A DNA stretch of 64,000 nt from Fulvia fulva. Lineage: Eukaryota; Ascomycota; Dothideomycetes; Mycosphaerellales; Mycosphaerellaceae. The stretch lies in assembly GCF_020509005.1 (NCBI RefSeq), contig NC_063021.1:3348001-3412000 (forward strand), written 5' to 3'. The position numbers were made by a program, and so were the translations under genes. Positions 21,050-31,800 of the stretch are shown here, in pieces (within the stretch, counting starts at the first letter, position 1; each line of letters opens with the position of its first letter). Below the pieces are notes generated by a model. That model was not told the origin of the DNA. It saw only the letters and a list, made by a program, of their open reading frames with translations, and searched no databases.

Positions 21050-22425
21050 CTACGGATGTATTTTTGACGCGAGTATCAACATCTGCTGGGCAAGTCCCGC
21101 CGGTACCTCCGCTGTGAGCTGCATCCTCTGGTTTGCAGCAGTCGACGCGATCCAGCGTATAAGAACTCGAACGTCTTCGCCGAAGCGACGAACTTCCCTA
21201 TTTAGGACAATACCAGGACTACGCGTCGTGAGACCCCTGTCGTATTTGAATGGCTTCAAAAGGCTGACCAAAACATTCTTGAGCACACTGACTTTGGCTG
21301 GGCGTATCTCTTTGTGTTCGAGGAGCTTGCTAATGCGTCGGTATATTCGGGTCCATTCGTATCGACACATGGCATGCATGACAGGGTGGTGACCTGGTGA
21401 TGATGCGAGTCGCTGACACCCTGCGAGAGCAATTTGTCGGAGTATGGTAGGGTCAGTGTCGACCGGGCTGTCGGCATCGTGGTCATGCAAGTACTCATTC
21501 TCACCAGTGCCGACGCGGAACCAGTCATCGAAATGTTTGGTCAAGTGGACCACTGCTGCACGGATGGCGAGGATTCTGTCGTCCACCACCTCGAGGTCAG
21601 CGTCGGTTGCAAAGGGTGACTTTTCGTCCTCGGTGTCTGCGATGGTGAACGGCTCGAGACCTTGTGGCCAGGTCATCGCTTGCAATAGTCCCTCGTTCGG
21701 CAGAGTCATGGGTTGGGTTGTAGAAGCGCTCTCGGCCTCAAAAAGCACTCTGCGGTCATAGGGGCAGGTGTCGGTGATTTTAAACCACGCAATCAAACAC
21801 TGCGCGCAGTAGAGGTGTTTGCATTGTGTTTGCACTGGCGACGTCGGTGGCTGCCAGCAGATCAGGCAAATAGCATCGTCCTGCGAGAGCAGAATGTTAG
21901 CAGTTCAGGAGGCGGTTGCCTGCGTCGTGATGCCCGATGGACTGGATCGCCTAAGCAGGAGGAAATGTCATACCACATGGATGTTCATCGGTGTCAAGTG
22001 CGCTGCGAGGAATACGTCTTTGCTGGGTAAAGCCCCCACAAGGCTTCTGGATGCCGGCAAGCTTTCAATGAACTGATCGCTGAACGAGCGAACGTGAATA
22101 GCTTCAATACTATGCTATATTGTGCTAGCATGGGCATACAATGTCAGTTATCAAGCCAAGGAAATATCATACTTGCCGCATGCACGACCGCAACAGCTTC
22201 ACGAATTGCAGGAACACCATCATGTACTTTGTCGTCAAGGATCGTTCCATCATTGGCAAAGAATGACAGCAAGCCGATCTGATGATCGGAACAGATACGA
22301 TGCGTTCCGATAGAAATCTGTGTCGCGATCTGGTCTTTCTGAGCGCGGGTGATGAGATATCTCGGCGAGACATTGTCGTTGTTGCCGTGCATAATCTGCG
22401 TGTCGTGGTAGTATCTCGGCACCAT
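21050..22425 (-). CDS. RING-finger protein, unknown substrate
   Basis: Model exons are 22173-22425, 21974-22101 and 21050-21880, giving 403 residues; introns are 71 and 93 nt. The third exon begins in the RING: DDAICLICW, then C-K-H-L-Y-C-A-Q-C and finally CPYD. The last zinc ligand position holds Asp rather than Cys. The remaining 350 residues contain no domain I recognise. The second intron is solid because it joins V to DDAICLICW in frame. The first intron uses a weaker acceptor (TTGAAG), and the 5' end is uncertain because an alternative frame starts at 22465. It is probably an E3 ligase by family. Divergent from SHR3 across 246 bp. Confidence 0.65.
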
Positions 22426-22671
22426 TAGTCAGAGCATGTCTTATCGCCTCAATGCCGTCTAGCATTGCTGTGATAGGTGAACAGACAGTGGATGTCGATG
22501 TTGTTGAAACGAAGGTGGAAGGTGAATGGCCGAGTGAGGTCGCGAAAGAGACCCTGAATCTGGACCATCACCCGAGTCCACTTCCACTTCCAAGCTCAAC
22601 TTCAGCTGCATCTTGCGACATCAGCAACAACAACACACCTGCCTGGCGATACCGCACCACAATCGCCCATC

Positions 22672-23441
22672 ATGGCCACCAAAGGCAACTCCCCCTTCGC
22701 GACCTTCCTCATCGTAGGACGTAAGTCATCACCGATCCCATCACCCATCACTTATACACATCACCCATCAACACCACTAAGACCACCTCCCTCCCAGCAA
22801 CATGTTTCTTCCTCGGCATCCTCTTCGCCCTCTTCCCCTACGACTACAACGTCCTCTGGACCACCCCCTCCACGCACCCCCACTTCTCCGCCGACCCCAC
22901 CACCGACCCCCGCGACACCTACTTCGCCCTGCAAGAAAACCACCTCAAATTCCTGCACGCCTCCCCACCCCTCATCTCCCGGATCCTGCACATCGTAATC
23001 GGCACCGGCCTCCTCGGCTTCATGATGAAACTCTACAAACCTTCCGAGGCCAACATGCTCTTCGACGGCGCGTCCCTGGTTCTCTACATGTGCGGGATTA
23101 CTGTCTACATCGCGAATATTGTGAAGGGGCTCAGGACTGTGACGGCGGGGGCGTATGGCGGTGCGACGCTGGATGAGGCGGGGAAGGTCGTCACGGATCA
23201 GGTGATTGATGGGGAGAATGTGGCTGATTTCATTGGGAGGGAGGATAGTTTGAGGGTGTTGGCGGCGAGTAATACGATTCTTGCGCTGGTGCTGGTGGGA
23301 GTTTTGGTGTTGCAGGCGGGGCAGTGGTATGCGCAGAGGAAGGAGGCGGAGGAGTTGGAGCAGATGGATAAGGCGAGGGATGAGAAGAAGGCGGCGAAGG
23401 CGGCTGGAGCGAATGCGAGGGAGAGTAAGAAGAAGTTGTAG
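22672..23441 (+). CDS. SHR3: ER membrane chaperone Shr3 for amino acid permeases
   Basis: Exons 22672-22720 and 22798-23441 give 230 residues; yeast Shr3 is 210. The 77-nt intron has GTAAGT and CCCAG. Four membrane segments are visible at roughly 9-30, 73-97, 101-123 and 175-198, followed by a Lys/Glu-rich cytosolic tail ending in KKKL. The lumenal loop has LFPYDYNVLWTTP, typical of fungal Shr3. In yeast it prevents aggregation of amino acid permeases and helps load them into COPII vesicles. It is convergent with ADE17, 298 bp away. Confidence 0.92.
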
Positions 23442-23739
23442 GCAAGGATTATGACCAGGTGTTGATGTGTTTTGGAGCTTCAGGGCACGCGAAGAACGAT
23501 ACGGCAGGCATTGAGTATTTGGAAGGCAATGATACCCTGGACACTCGGCAATGATACAGCGGGTACGGGTTTTCAAGATCATGGTTCATTTCTTTTGTGG
23601 CTATTATGGCCTCATCTATGGTTCATCGCTAATGCCGCATTGTGGTATCTTTCATAACATCCACACTCCCCTATGGCATCGCGCTAATGTGTTGAAAGTT
23701 CATGTATAGTCTCCAAGATCAGGTCAATACCCAATGGCT

Positions 23740-25598
23740 CTAGTGGTGGAAGAGTCGGATGTGCTGCTCGATAAATGTGATACCGAGCTGCTCTGCAGTG
23801 CTCTTCACTGCCTCGTCGTTCTGGCTTCCAACTGGCGCGGCAATGTACTTGACACCACTCCTAGAGGTGCGGAAGACGTTGTCGATGAATGGGAAGAAAG
23901 CATCACTCGAGCAGGCCACGCCGGTCAGCTTGCTCAGCCACTCCTTGCGCTCCTCGGCAGTGAATGGCTTTGGAGCCTCCTCGAATTTGGCCGCCCAGTC
24001 CTTACGCTCAGGACCCTCCTCATCTTCTGGCACAATGCCGGCGCAAAGAAGGTCAATGGCGTTCGACTTGTCAGCACGCTTCGAGCCCTGCTTCCACTTG
24101 AGGCCGAGGGTGCGCTCGTGGAAGCGCATCCACCAGTTGTCAGCCTTGTCACCAGCAAGACGAGTGCAGTGGATGCGGGACTGTTGACCTGCGCCGAGGC
24201 CGATGACCTGGCCGTTGAGTGCGTAGCAGACAGAGTTGGACTGTGTGTACTTGAGGGCAATGGTAGCAACGGTCAAGTCCCGAAGTGCGGATTCTGGCAG
24301 TGGCTGCTTGGAGTCTCTTGGGATGAGGACCGAGTTGAAGGTGCTCTCCGGCGAGATGGTGGCATCATTGCGCGACTGTGTCAAGTTGATGCCGTAGACT
24401 GTGCGCTGCTCTTGTGGGCCTGGCTTGTAGTTGGCGTCCATCTGGAGGACGAGATACTTGCCACCCTTTTTCTTCTGCAGGATTTCAAGGGCTTCCTTTT
24501 GGTATCCTGGAGCGATCACACCGTCACTTACTTCCATGTTGATGATCTTGGCCGTTGGCACATCGACCTCTCGTGACAAAGCAATCATGTCACCGAAGCT
24601 CGACATGCGGTCTGCACCTCGGGCACGTGCATAAGCCTGGGCAAGACCTGACTCTTCGATCCCCTGAACGTTCTCAACCATGTATACCTTGTGCTCTGGG
24701 TGCTTGAGAGGCACACCAATGGCAGCACCTGCTGGTGAGACGTGCTTGAATGATGCAGCGGCTGGGTAGTCGAGAGCCTCGTCAAGCTCCTTGACCAATG
24801 CCCAGCCGTTGAGAGCATCGAGCAGGTTGATGTAGCCGGGTGAGCCGTTCAATGCCTTGAATGGGAGCTTCCCGCTTGTGACAAAGGCCGAGGCTGGCTT
24901 CTGGTGAGGGTTGGCGCCATATCGTAGGGGGAGTTGCTGAGATCCATCACCAGCATACTTCTTGCGGAAGAAGTCTGAGATGGCGTTGTCGTAGTCTGCG
25001 GTGTGTGAGAAGGCCTTCAAAGCGTACAGCTGCTTCTGCTTGTCAGAAACCTCGCCCTTCTCAAGCTCCTGCAGGAAGTCATGGTAGTCCTCTGGGTCGC
25101 TCAAGATGGTCACTCTGCCGTGATTCTTGGCTGCTGCTCGGATGAGTGTGACACCGCCAATGTCGATTTCCTCAACAGCTTCCGGGATGGTCACGTTGAT
25201 CTTAGCAACAGTGTCCTTGAAAGGGTACAGGTTGCAAATGACATAGTCAACCTTGTTGATGTTCTGCTCAGCCAAGTCTTTCTCGTCAGATGCAAGATCA
25301 CGGGCTAGAATGCCGGCATGGACTGCTGGGTGTAGGGTCTTGACACGGCCTGAGAGCATTTCGGGTGCCTTGGTGATTGCGGAGACATCTTCGACTGGGA
25401 AGTTGGCTTCACGGATGAGCTTTGCGGTACCGCCTGAGGCAAGGAGTCGGACATTCTGCTTTACGAGACCCTTTGCCAAGTCGAGCAGGCCAGTCTTGTC
25501 GTAGACTGACAATATCGCTAGATTGACGTGTGAGTGACGAGCAATCTGGGATAGAACTGGGGGTACCTACCTATCTTCTGAGGCTTCTCGGATGCCAT
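23740..25598 (-). CDS. ADE17: AICAR transformylase / IMP cyclohydrolase (ATIC)
   Basis: Exons 25571-25598 and 23740-25517 give 601 residues (family about 590). The 53-nt intron splits codon 10 and joins MASEKPQKI to [11 protein letters not shown]. The N-terminal IMP cyclohydrolase has an MGS-like fold ([36 protein letters not shown]). The C-terminal transformylase has RYGANPHQ and the catalytic Lys-His in FKHVSPAG. It performs the last two steps of purine synthesis, AICAR to FAICAR to IMP, in the cytosol. All conserved motifs seem intact. It is divergent from the Myb-like gene across about 535 bp. Confidence 0.96.
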
Positions 25599-26133
25599 GT
25601 TGGGTGGTATTGATGTTGTTGTTTGGCTGCCAAGGTGTCAGGAGAATAGTGTCGACAGAAGGCTATTGTATAGCCATGGGATCCTGCAGCTCGTTCTCGT
25701 GTGACTGCTGCATGTGCCCACGATTCGCAACAAATTTCTGCCCCGCCGACGTCACCCACGTGGTCTGATTGGCTGATGGCATGCGCACGCTAGCGGAACT
25801 CGATCCGCATTTACCCAGCCAATCTTGCATGTGTCCCTGAAAGCTTCACCTTGCCACCTTAATTGTTCCGAGCACATGCAGCATCAAACACGAGTGGACG
25901 ACACTGAGACTTGGATCATCGCAAGTGGACTGCTTTCCCTACTGCGAGCTCACTGCTACTGCCGGAACGTCCTCCATCAGCATAGTCGCGTCTGTTCACG
26001 TTGACGCAGGCCGCCATCTCGACGGAACCTCTGCTATCTGGTCATTCGCTAGAGTCAGACTAAGACAACTGTCTCTCGAATTGGCATCAAGACTCTGTGC
26101 ACTGAACTCGCAACTTAGCGTTCCCATGACTCC

Positions 26134-26916
26134 ATGCAGACAGTGAGCCTAGTGGGATGGCTTGCTCGCAGGCTGCCCAGCTTCCAGCGTCCATCCATTC
26201 CATGCTGCCTGGGGATTAGACTGTTTTCAACGAGCCCGACCTTCGATGTCGAGAAAGGAAGTCCTTGGAATCAGGCCGAGCTCGATCAGCTGCTGGAGCT
26301 CCGTAAACAAGGCAAGCCACTCAGGGTGCTATGCTCTATGCTCCCTCAGCGGTCCGAGGCCGCTATAAGATCGGCACTTACAAGGCATTCTCCTCGTGAT
26401 GAGCATGGCAAACAGTTGTATCAGGACTCGAGTTTGTTCCCACAATCCGACCTCGAGCAGATACTAAAGCTACGCGCCGCTAGGATGTCTTACAGAACGA
26501 TACAATCAGACTACTTCCCGAACAGGACAATTGATTCTTTAGAGTGCGCAGCGAACACGGCGAACTCTTACAATCGCAGGGGCTCACGCACGCCCGAGCG
26601 TCGGTGGTCGCCCGAGGACATACAAAGAGTGCACGATTTGAGGATGAAAGAAAAATTGCCTTGGAAGGAGGTAGCTCGAATTATGGAACGCTCGTACGGC
26701 AGTGTGACAGCTGTGTTTAAGAATGCGCGTGATCCAAACGCCAAGTCGAATTTCAGAGGATGGGATTCTGGTGCCAGACAACAGGCTCTACGTATGATTC
26801 AGTCTGGAAAGTCATTGAGCGATGTGGCCACCTCCGTGTACCCAGACAAGGACCCTGATGTTGTTCACAAGTACCTGTTTCTGATGTACAAGAACTTCCG
26901 ACATCGGTCTCATTGA
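26134..26916 (+). CDS. Myb/SANT-like protein with four helix-turn-helix repeats
   Basis: An unspliced 260-residue protein. I see four similar blocks of about 45 residues, each with an acidic/aromatic start and a helix-turn-helix look: WNQAELDQLLELR, SDLEQILKLRAARMSYRTI, RRWSPEDIQRVHDLR and GARQQALRMIQSGKSLSDV. The third fits the Myb/SANT pattern best. The first 30 residues are rich in Arg and Leu without acids and end in IRLFSTSP, which looks like a mitochondrial presequence. A short upstream frame (ATG at 26126, 6 codons) overlaps the start and could dampen translation. It is convergent with INSIG, only 87 bp away. Function unknown; DNA binding is inferred. Confidence 0.6.
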   Translation: MQTVSLVGWLARRLPSFQRPSIPCCLGIRLFSTSPTFDVEKGSPWNQAELDQLLELRKQGKPLRVLCSMLPQRSEAAIRSALTRHSPRDEHGKQLYQDSSLFPQSDLEQILKLRAARMSYRTIQSDYFPNRTIDSLECAANTANSYNRRGSRTPERRWSPEDIQRVHDLRMKEKLPWKEVARIMERSYGSVTAVFKNARDPNAKSNFRGWDSGARQQALRMIQSGKSLSDVATSVYPDKDPDVVHKYLFLMYKNFRHRSH

Positions 26917-27003
26917 CCTGAGTTTAGCCATTGTAAAATGGGTGGCCGCCCGAGGAGGTTGGAAAGTGTATTGTCGTCCAGCACCAGCTCAGTGCAGGAC
27001 CAT

Positions 27004-28182
27004 TTAGACTCTCTGCGGCGCCAATTGCCTTCCAATATTGCCAAAGCAGACCGAGCTTACGAAGAGCACACTTGCGATCCAAGTCGCGACGCCGACCGAC
27101 TCGTGGCTGAAAATCCCAAGCACCAACTCCTCGCTCTTCAACGCACCAAAAGTATCATTCAGGCCTCCACGACTCCCGACACCGCCGTTCAGAGCCTGCG
27201 ACGGCGATGGCGAATGTACCAATGTTGGATTGATGCCTAGCAATACTGCTGTGCCACCCAGCGCGACAATCGTCGACATGATGAAGCCTGGTGGAGATCG
27301 GTCGATCAGATACCACACCGCAGGGTTGGCGAGCGCTAGGGTCAACGAAAGCTGCAACGTTGATTGCCATGGCAGTTTTCGAATTGCAAAGGCAATGCCG
27401 ACAAATGCTCCGATTGAGCGTACCACGTCCATCCAGGCGTCCATTGTTCGAGCATTCTTCTGCGTGCGCTGAGTGTCCGCATCGTCCACAGAATCCTCGT
27501 CTTCATCCGCCCATAATGCATCCGCCCAAGGCAACGCTTCACCCAGAAGAACACCAATGAAGCCCCATGTAGCCAGATAGCTCCATCTTGACCGATCAAG
27601 ATTTACAGTCACTGGCGCGATCTTCTGCTGATCATGCAAATGGCTGATCGACAGCCCGTACAACATTCCAACGCCGAACAATGCCACCCCTCTTCCGATC
27701 ATAGGCAGCACATAACCCTTGAATCCTTTCCTTCGCGCCTGAAACCGTTGTTGTGGCACTGTACTCTTTCGCCGTATCTTTCCATCTGCACCCTTCTGAA
27801 ACGCTGTATCAGGCAAGGTCGCCCTCGTAAAGTCGAAGCTTCCATTCCTGCTATCCGCAGCTGGTGTCTGCGCGCCTGTGCCCCACGGTGTAGGATTCGC
27901 GGTATCTGTGTCTAATCCTGCCGGCTGGTAGATCCCAAGAAGTGTTGAGCCCGTCAAGTTGAGGAAACTTCTGTTTCTCGAAGGTGTCGCACTGCCATTC
28001 ACGTCGCTGCTCATCTTTGAAGCACCGCTTGTATCTAAGCTTAAGCCGTTTGTGAAATTCTGAGCTTCTGAAGGTGGTGTTGGCGGAGCTGAGTTCGGAG
28101 CTGAGCCGAGTTCGAAGGGTCGTCGAGTCCGGGGGCGGGGCTTGAGGTCGGCGGAGGGAAGATCGTTGGTCGGATGGCTCAT
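27004..28182 (-). CDS. INSIG-domain protein of the ER
   Basis: An unspliced 392-residue protein. A Ser/Thr/Pro-rich cytosolic N terminus of about 180 residues precedes the INSIG core with about six membrane segments (VLPMIGRGVALFGVGMLYGL; WSYLATWGFIGVLLGEALPW; WMDVVRSIGAFVGIAFAIRK; ANPAVWYLIDRSPPGF). INSIG proteins hold SREBP-SCAP or HMG-CoA reductase in the ER and so set sterol feedback; yeast Nsg1/2 and fission yeast Ins1 are relatives. The ATG at 28182 is preferred over an in-frame ATG 54 bp upstream because it starts a normal-looking N terminus. Its promoter region is now split from that of YTM1 by a retrotransposon. Confidence 0.88.
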   Translation of the reverse strand: MSHPTNDLPSADLKPRPRTRRPFELGSAPNSAPPTPPSEAQNFTNGLSLDTSGASKMSSDVNGSATPSRNRSFLNLTGSTLLGIYQPAGLDTDTANPTPWGTGAQTPAADSRNGSFDFTRATLPDTAFQKGADGKIRRKSTVPQQRFQARRKGFKGYVLPMIGRGVALFGVGMLYGLSISHLHDQQKIAPVTVNLDRSRWSYLATWGFIGVLLGEALPWADALWADEDEDSVDDADTQRTQKNARTMDAWMDVVRSIGAFVGIAFAIRKLPWQSTLQLSLTLALANPAVWYLIDRSPPGFIMSTIVALGGTAVLLGINPTLVHSPSPSQALNGGVGSRGGLNDTFGALKSEELVLGIFSHESVGVATWIASVLFVSSVCFGNIGRQLAPQRV

Positions 28183-28511
28183 GGCCGTTGTATACAGGTG
28201 TTGCTTTTGTCGATCGTACGATGGGTTGCAGGACAAGTTTTCGAGCGCACGCGCTCAGTCGTGAACCGAGTTTACGGTGGCCTGAGCTTGCTCGGGACAA
28301 GTTGCGAAGGTTTGCAGCCGAAGTTAAGACGTAAATGGCCGTTTTGGGGGGAGCTGAGAACTGCGAGCTGTGGACGTTATGTAGAACAAAGAAGGAGAAG
28401 CTGGGGGTGTGTGTGGTGTTGAGAAGAGGAGTGCATGCATGTGTGGAGATGGTTAGGCGTTGATCGTGCCTGCGGACGTCAGACTGGCGAACAATGCATT
28501 TGCATGTGAAC
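28183..28511. promoter_or_regulatory. INSIG side of the split divergent promoter
   Basis: These 329 bp lie between the INSIG start and the left LTR. Together with 34134-34315 they formed one intergenic region of about 510 bp before the element inserted. Confidence 0.55.
28507..28511. repeat. Target site duplication, left copy (TGAAC)
   Basis: TGAAC directly precedes the left LTR and is repeated at 34129-34133 directly after the right LTR, as expected for a 5-bp integrase footprint. Confidence 0.9.
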
Positions 28512-28747
28512 TGTTGAAACAGGTACGGGTGGATGGCAGCGGAGTGGAGTAAGAGATCAATCTTCAACTGACTAATAGCACGAGCATGCAGCAATATATC
28601 AGGAACCAATATGTTGATTGTGTTAGATGTCTATCTAAGCTAAAGGGGAGAGAAGGTATCTCCCTACAAGCTGAGTCATTGTGGATGCCTCAGGCTGCCA
28701 GATCACTTCCTGATTGTTGACTCCCTTTGAGATGCTACATCTTAACA
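28512..28747 (-). repeat. 3' LTR of the copia element
   Basis: 236 bp, identical by eye to 33893-34128, bounded by TG..CA. In the element's orientation (minus) it is the downstream LTR. Confidence 0.95.
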
Positions 28748-28756
28748 CTCCCACTC
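28748..28756 (-). other. Polypurine tract
   Basis: On the minus strand GAGTGGGAG lies immediately upstream of the 3' LTR, the expected place of the plus-strand primer. Confidence 0.7.
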
Positions 28757-28812
28757 ATCTCGTATGGGAGGTTACAGTCTGCTCACTTCCTGTCAATAGT
28801 ACTTGGACCTTT

Positions 28813-31800
28813 TTATGACAGGTTCAGCTGGCTTACAAACCTCTGGAAGTGTGGACCAGTCTTTGGTTTTGTAAACCCGTCTGCAACCATCTCAGAGGTT
28901 GGGGTGTACTCAACAGCAATAAGCCTCCTCCACCAAAGTTTCCTAACAGCGTTATAGGCAATGTCAATGTGCTTCGACTTGTCATGAACATGTGCATCTT
29001 TCACTAGGGTGAGGGCAGCTTGATTGTCACCTCTTAATTGGACTGGTCTCAAATTTGATACAGTCTCCTGGTTTCCAGTGATTCTTGGTTGATGGGAACA
29101 GTCTCCCACTAACTCTGGACAATCCATTTCCCTCAGCAGTGAAGCTAGGAATTGGGACTGCTTCGCACATGCATTCATAGCCATGTATTCAGCCTCCATT
29201 GTGGATGTTGCTACAGACTTTTGCTTCTTGCTCATCCAAGAAACTGGTGCCCCACAGAGGAAGAAGACATACCCAAGGATTGAGACTCTGTCTGCTTTGT
29301 CCATTGCATAATCAGAATCACAGTATCCAATAAGGTGTCCTTTTCCAGACTTTGAGAACTGAAGTCCTAGATCAGGGTATGATCTTAGGTACCTAGTGAT
29401 CTTCTTCAAAGCCTTCATGTGGTAGGTGGATGGGTCACTCACAAATGAGCTCATCCTTCCTAGGGCAAAAGCAATGTCTGGCCTTGTGATTGTTGCTGGC
29501 CACATCCAAGTACCATTAATACTCTGGTACTCTGCCTTGTCACACCTCTCATCCATGTGGCTTGAAGGTTTGAGGGCCTCATAGCTGTCCATGGGTGAGT
29601 GTGTAGGTGCTGCCTTCTCATGGTTCATTCCCATCTTGGCTAGGCTGTCCCTAACAAAGTGTCCTTGGTCAAGTTTCAGGATTCCTCTCTTCCTGTCCCT
29701 TGTGACTCTCATGCCAAGGATCTTTTCAGGTTCACCTAGATCTTTGATCTTGAAGATCTTGCCAAGTTCTCTTTTGAACCAGAGAACATCTGTCAACTTT
29801 GGTGCAGCAATTGGAATGTCATCCACATGTATAAGGATTATGATCTCCCTCTTCTTATGGATAAGTAGGCATGGATCCACTTCTGACTGTGTGAATCCAA
29901 TCTCTCTGAGCTTTGACACACAGAGTTGATTCCAATCTCTAGCTGCTTGCTTAAGTCCATACAAGCTTTTGAGGATTTTGAACACCATGTTTGGTGGAAG
30001 CTCAACTCCTGGTGGTGGTAACATGAAGATGTCTTCATGGAGGGTGCTTTCTGTGAATGCATTGTTCACATCCACTTGGTGAAGATGAAGATCCTTCTTA
30101 CACACAATAGCCATAAACACCCTAAGGGTGTCCTGTCTTACTGTAGGTGCAAATGTCTCCATAAAGTCAACACCAAACTTCTGTGAGAAGCCCCTTGCAA
30201 CTAGTCTAGCCTTGAACTTTTCAATAGCTCCACTAATGCTTCTCTTAATATCAAAGACCCATCTTGATGTAACCAGATTTGCTCCTTTTGGTGGAACAGA
30301 ATTTTCCCAGGTGTTGTTACTCTGTAGAGCATCTAGTTCCTTTTGGATTGCTTCCTTCCAAAGATGTCCCCATTTCTTGTCATTCACAGCATCCTTGTAG
30401 GATTTTGGAATTGGGACCTCTTGCTTGTATGCAATGGCTTCTACAGTTGCTGCAAAGGCCATTTCCTCAACTTCTTCCAGGAATTCGCTATCCCATGGTA
30501 TTGAACTGTCCACTGATTGCATGGCTGCAAAGAAAGCTTGGTGAAAAGCAGCAAGGTTCTCTGAGAGGTCCATTGCTTCTCCCACTTCAGTGGTTAGTTC
30601 AGGCTTAGGGACCATGGATCTTGGGGCTTTCTGTTTCATGTCATAGCCCTCAACATCATAGTCAGCCTTTCTCTTTCCAAGGGATGATTTAGGGACCGTC
30701 ACTTGTGACCTAGTAACGTCTATTTCCTGGGGATCTAGAGAGCTTCTCTCAATTGGCTGATCGATTTTCTGAAATTCCCCTACGTTCTCCGGAGGCTGGG
30801 GAAGTTGCACAAACAGCTTTCTCGGCTGAGCGACTTTAGGGCTCTCAATTGGCTGATCTATTTTGGGGGGGCTCTGATGGACGCCTGAATGGTAGGTAGA
30901 TTGTCCTAAGGATACGTTCTTCCTCGGCCTTCCTAAGGGCTTCCTAGCTGGTGCACTGCTTGGTAGATTCAATGTTGGAACATTGAGACCTATATCACCT
31001 CCAGGCTGGTCCTCAAAGAAGTCTGCATGTGTGTGTTGTTTAACAGCTCTCATGTCTGGTTCCCAAAAGAGCCAGGCTTTAGCTGTGTTTTCAACATACC
31101 CAATAAACACTGCTTCTTTACCCCTATTCATTAGCTTGTCACTTCTTGCCCATTGAGGTTGGGATCTTGTGTCCATATAGACAACAGCTTTGCATCCCCA
31201 AACTTTCAAATGGTTGATGGTCGGTTTGATACCATCAAAAGCCTCATCTGGTGAAACCTTGAACCCATCGTAATCTGGGCCATTTGGCAGTTTGTTCCTC
31301 ATATAAGTTTGGGCCTCTAGTGCTTCAGGCCAAAATTCAACCGGCATTTTAGCCTCTTCAAGCATTGCCCTTATAGAGTCCTCTGAGGTTTGTATTGACC
31401 TCTCAACTGGTCCATTCTGTAGAGAGTTGTATGCCTCAGTCGGCTCGAGCCCAATCCCCAAATCCTTCTCCCACTGCTTCACTAATGCAATAAGTTCTTT
31501 TGCATTGTCAAGTCTTACTGCTTTCAGCTGCGCTGATGATTTCCTCTCTGCTTTGATCTTCCAGTTCTGGAGAGCAACTGGAGCATCTTCTCTTTTCCTA
31601 AGAGGAAAGGTCCACTTCTTCCTAGAGAAGTTGTCAACAATCTCAAGCCAGTATTTGAATCCTAGTCTTGAGATTGGTAGTGGGCCACATATGTCAATAG
31701 ATACAAGGGCAAGTCTTTCAGGTCTTCTCTCTGTAACTTTGCCTTTGTACTTCTTCATCTTTGCTATTGAGCATACTCTGCACTGGTGAAAGCCATCCTT

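Noticed and set aside
22761..23582. A 273-codon minus frame opposite SHR3
   Set aside because: It is an antisense shadow: the Shr3 frame has clear membrane segments and conserved motifs.
23734..24576. A 280-codon plus frame opposite ADE17
   Set aside because: Antisense of a highly conserved enzyme, with no family of its own.
27851..28609. A 252-codon minus frame running from the LTR into INSIG
   Set aside because: It crosses the LTR boundary and reads INSIG out of frame. The shared start inside both LTRs is just repeat sequence.
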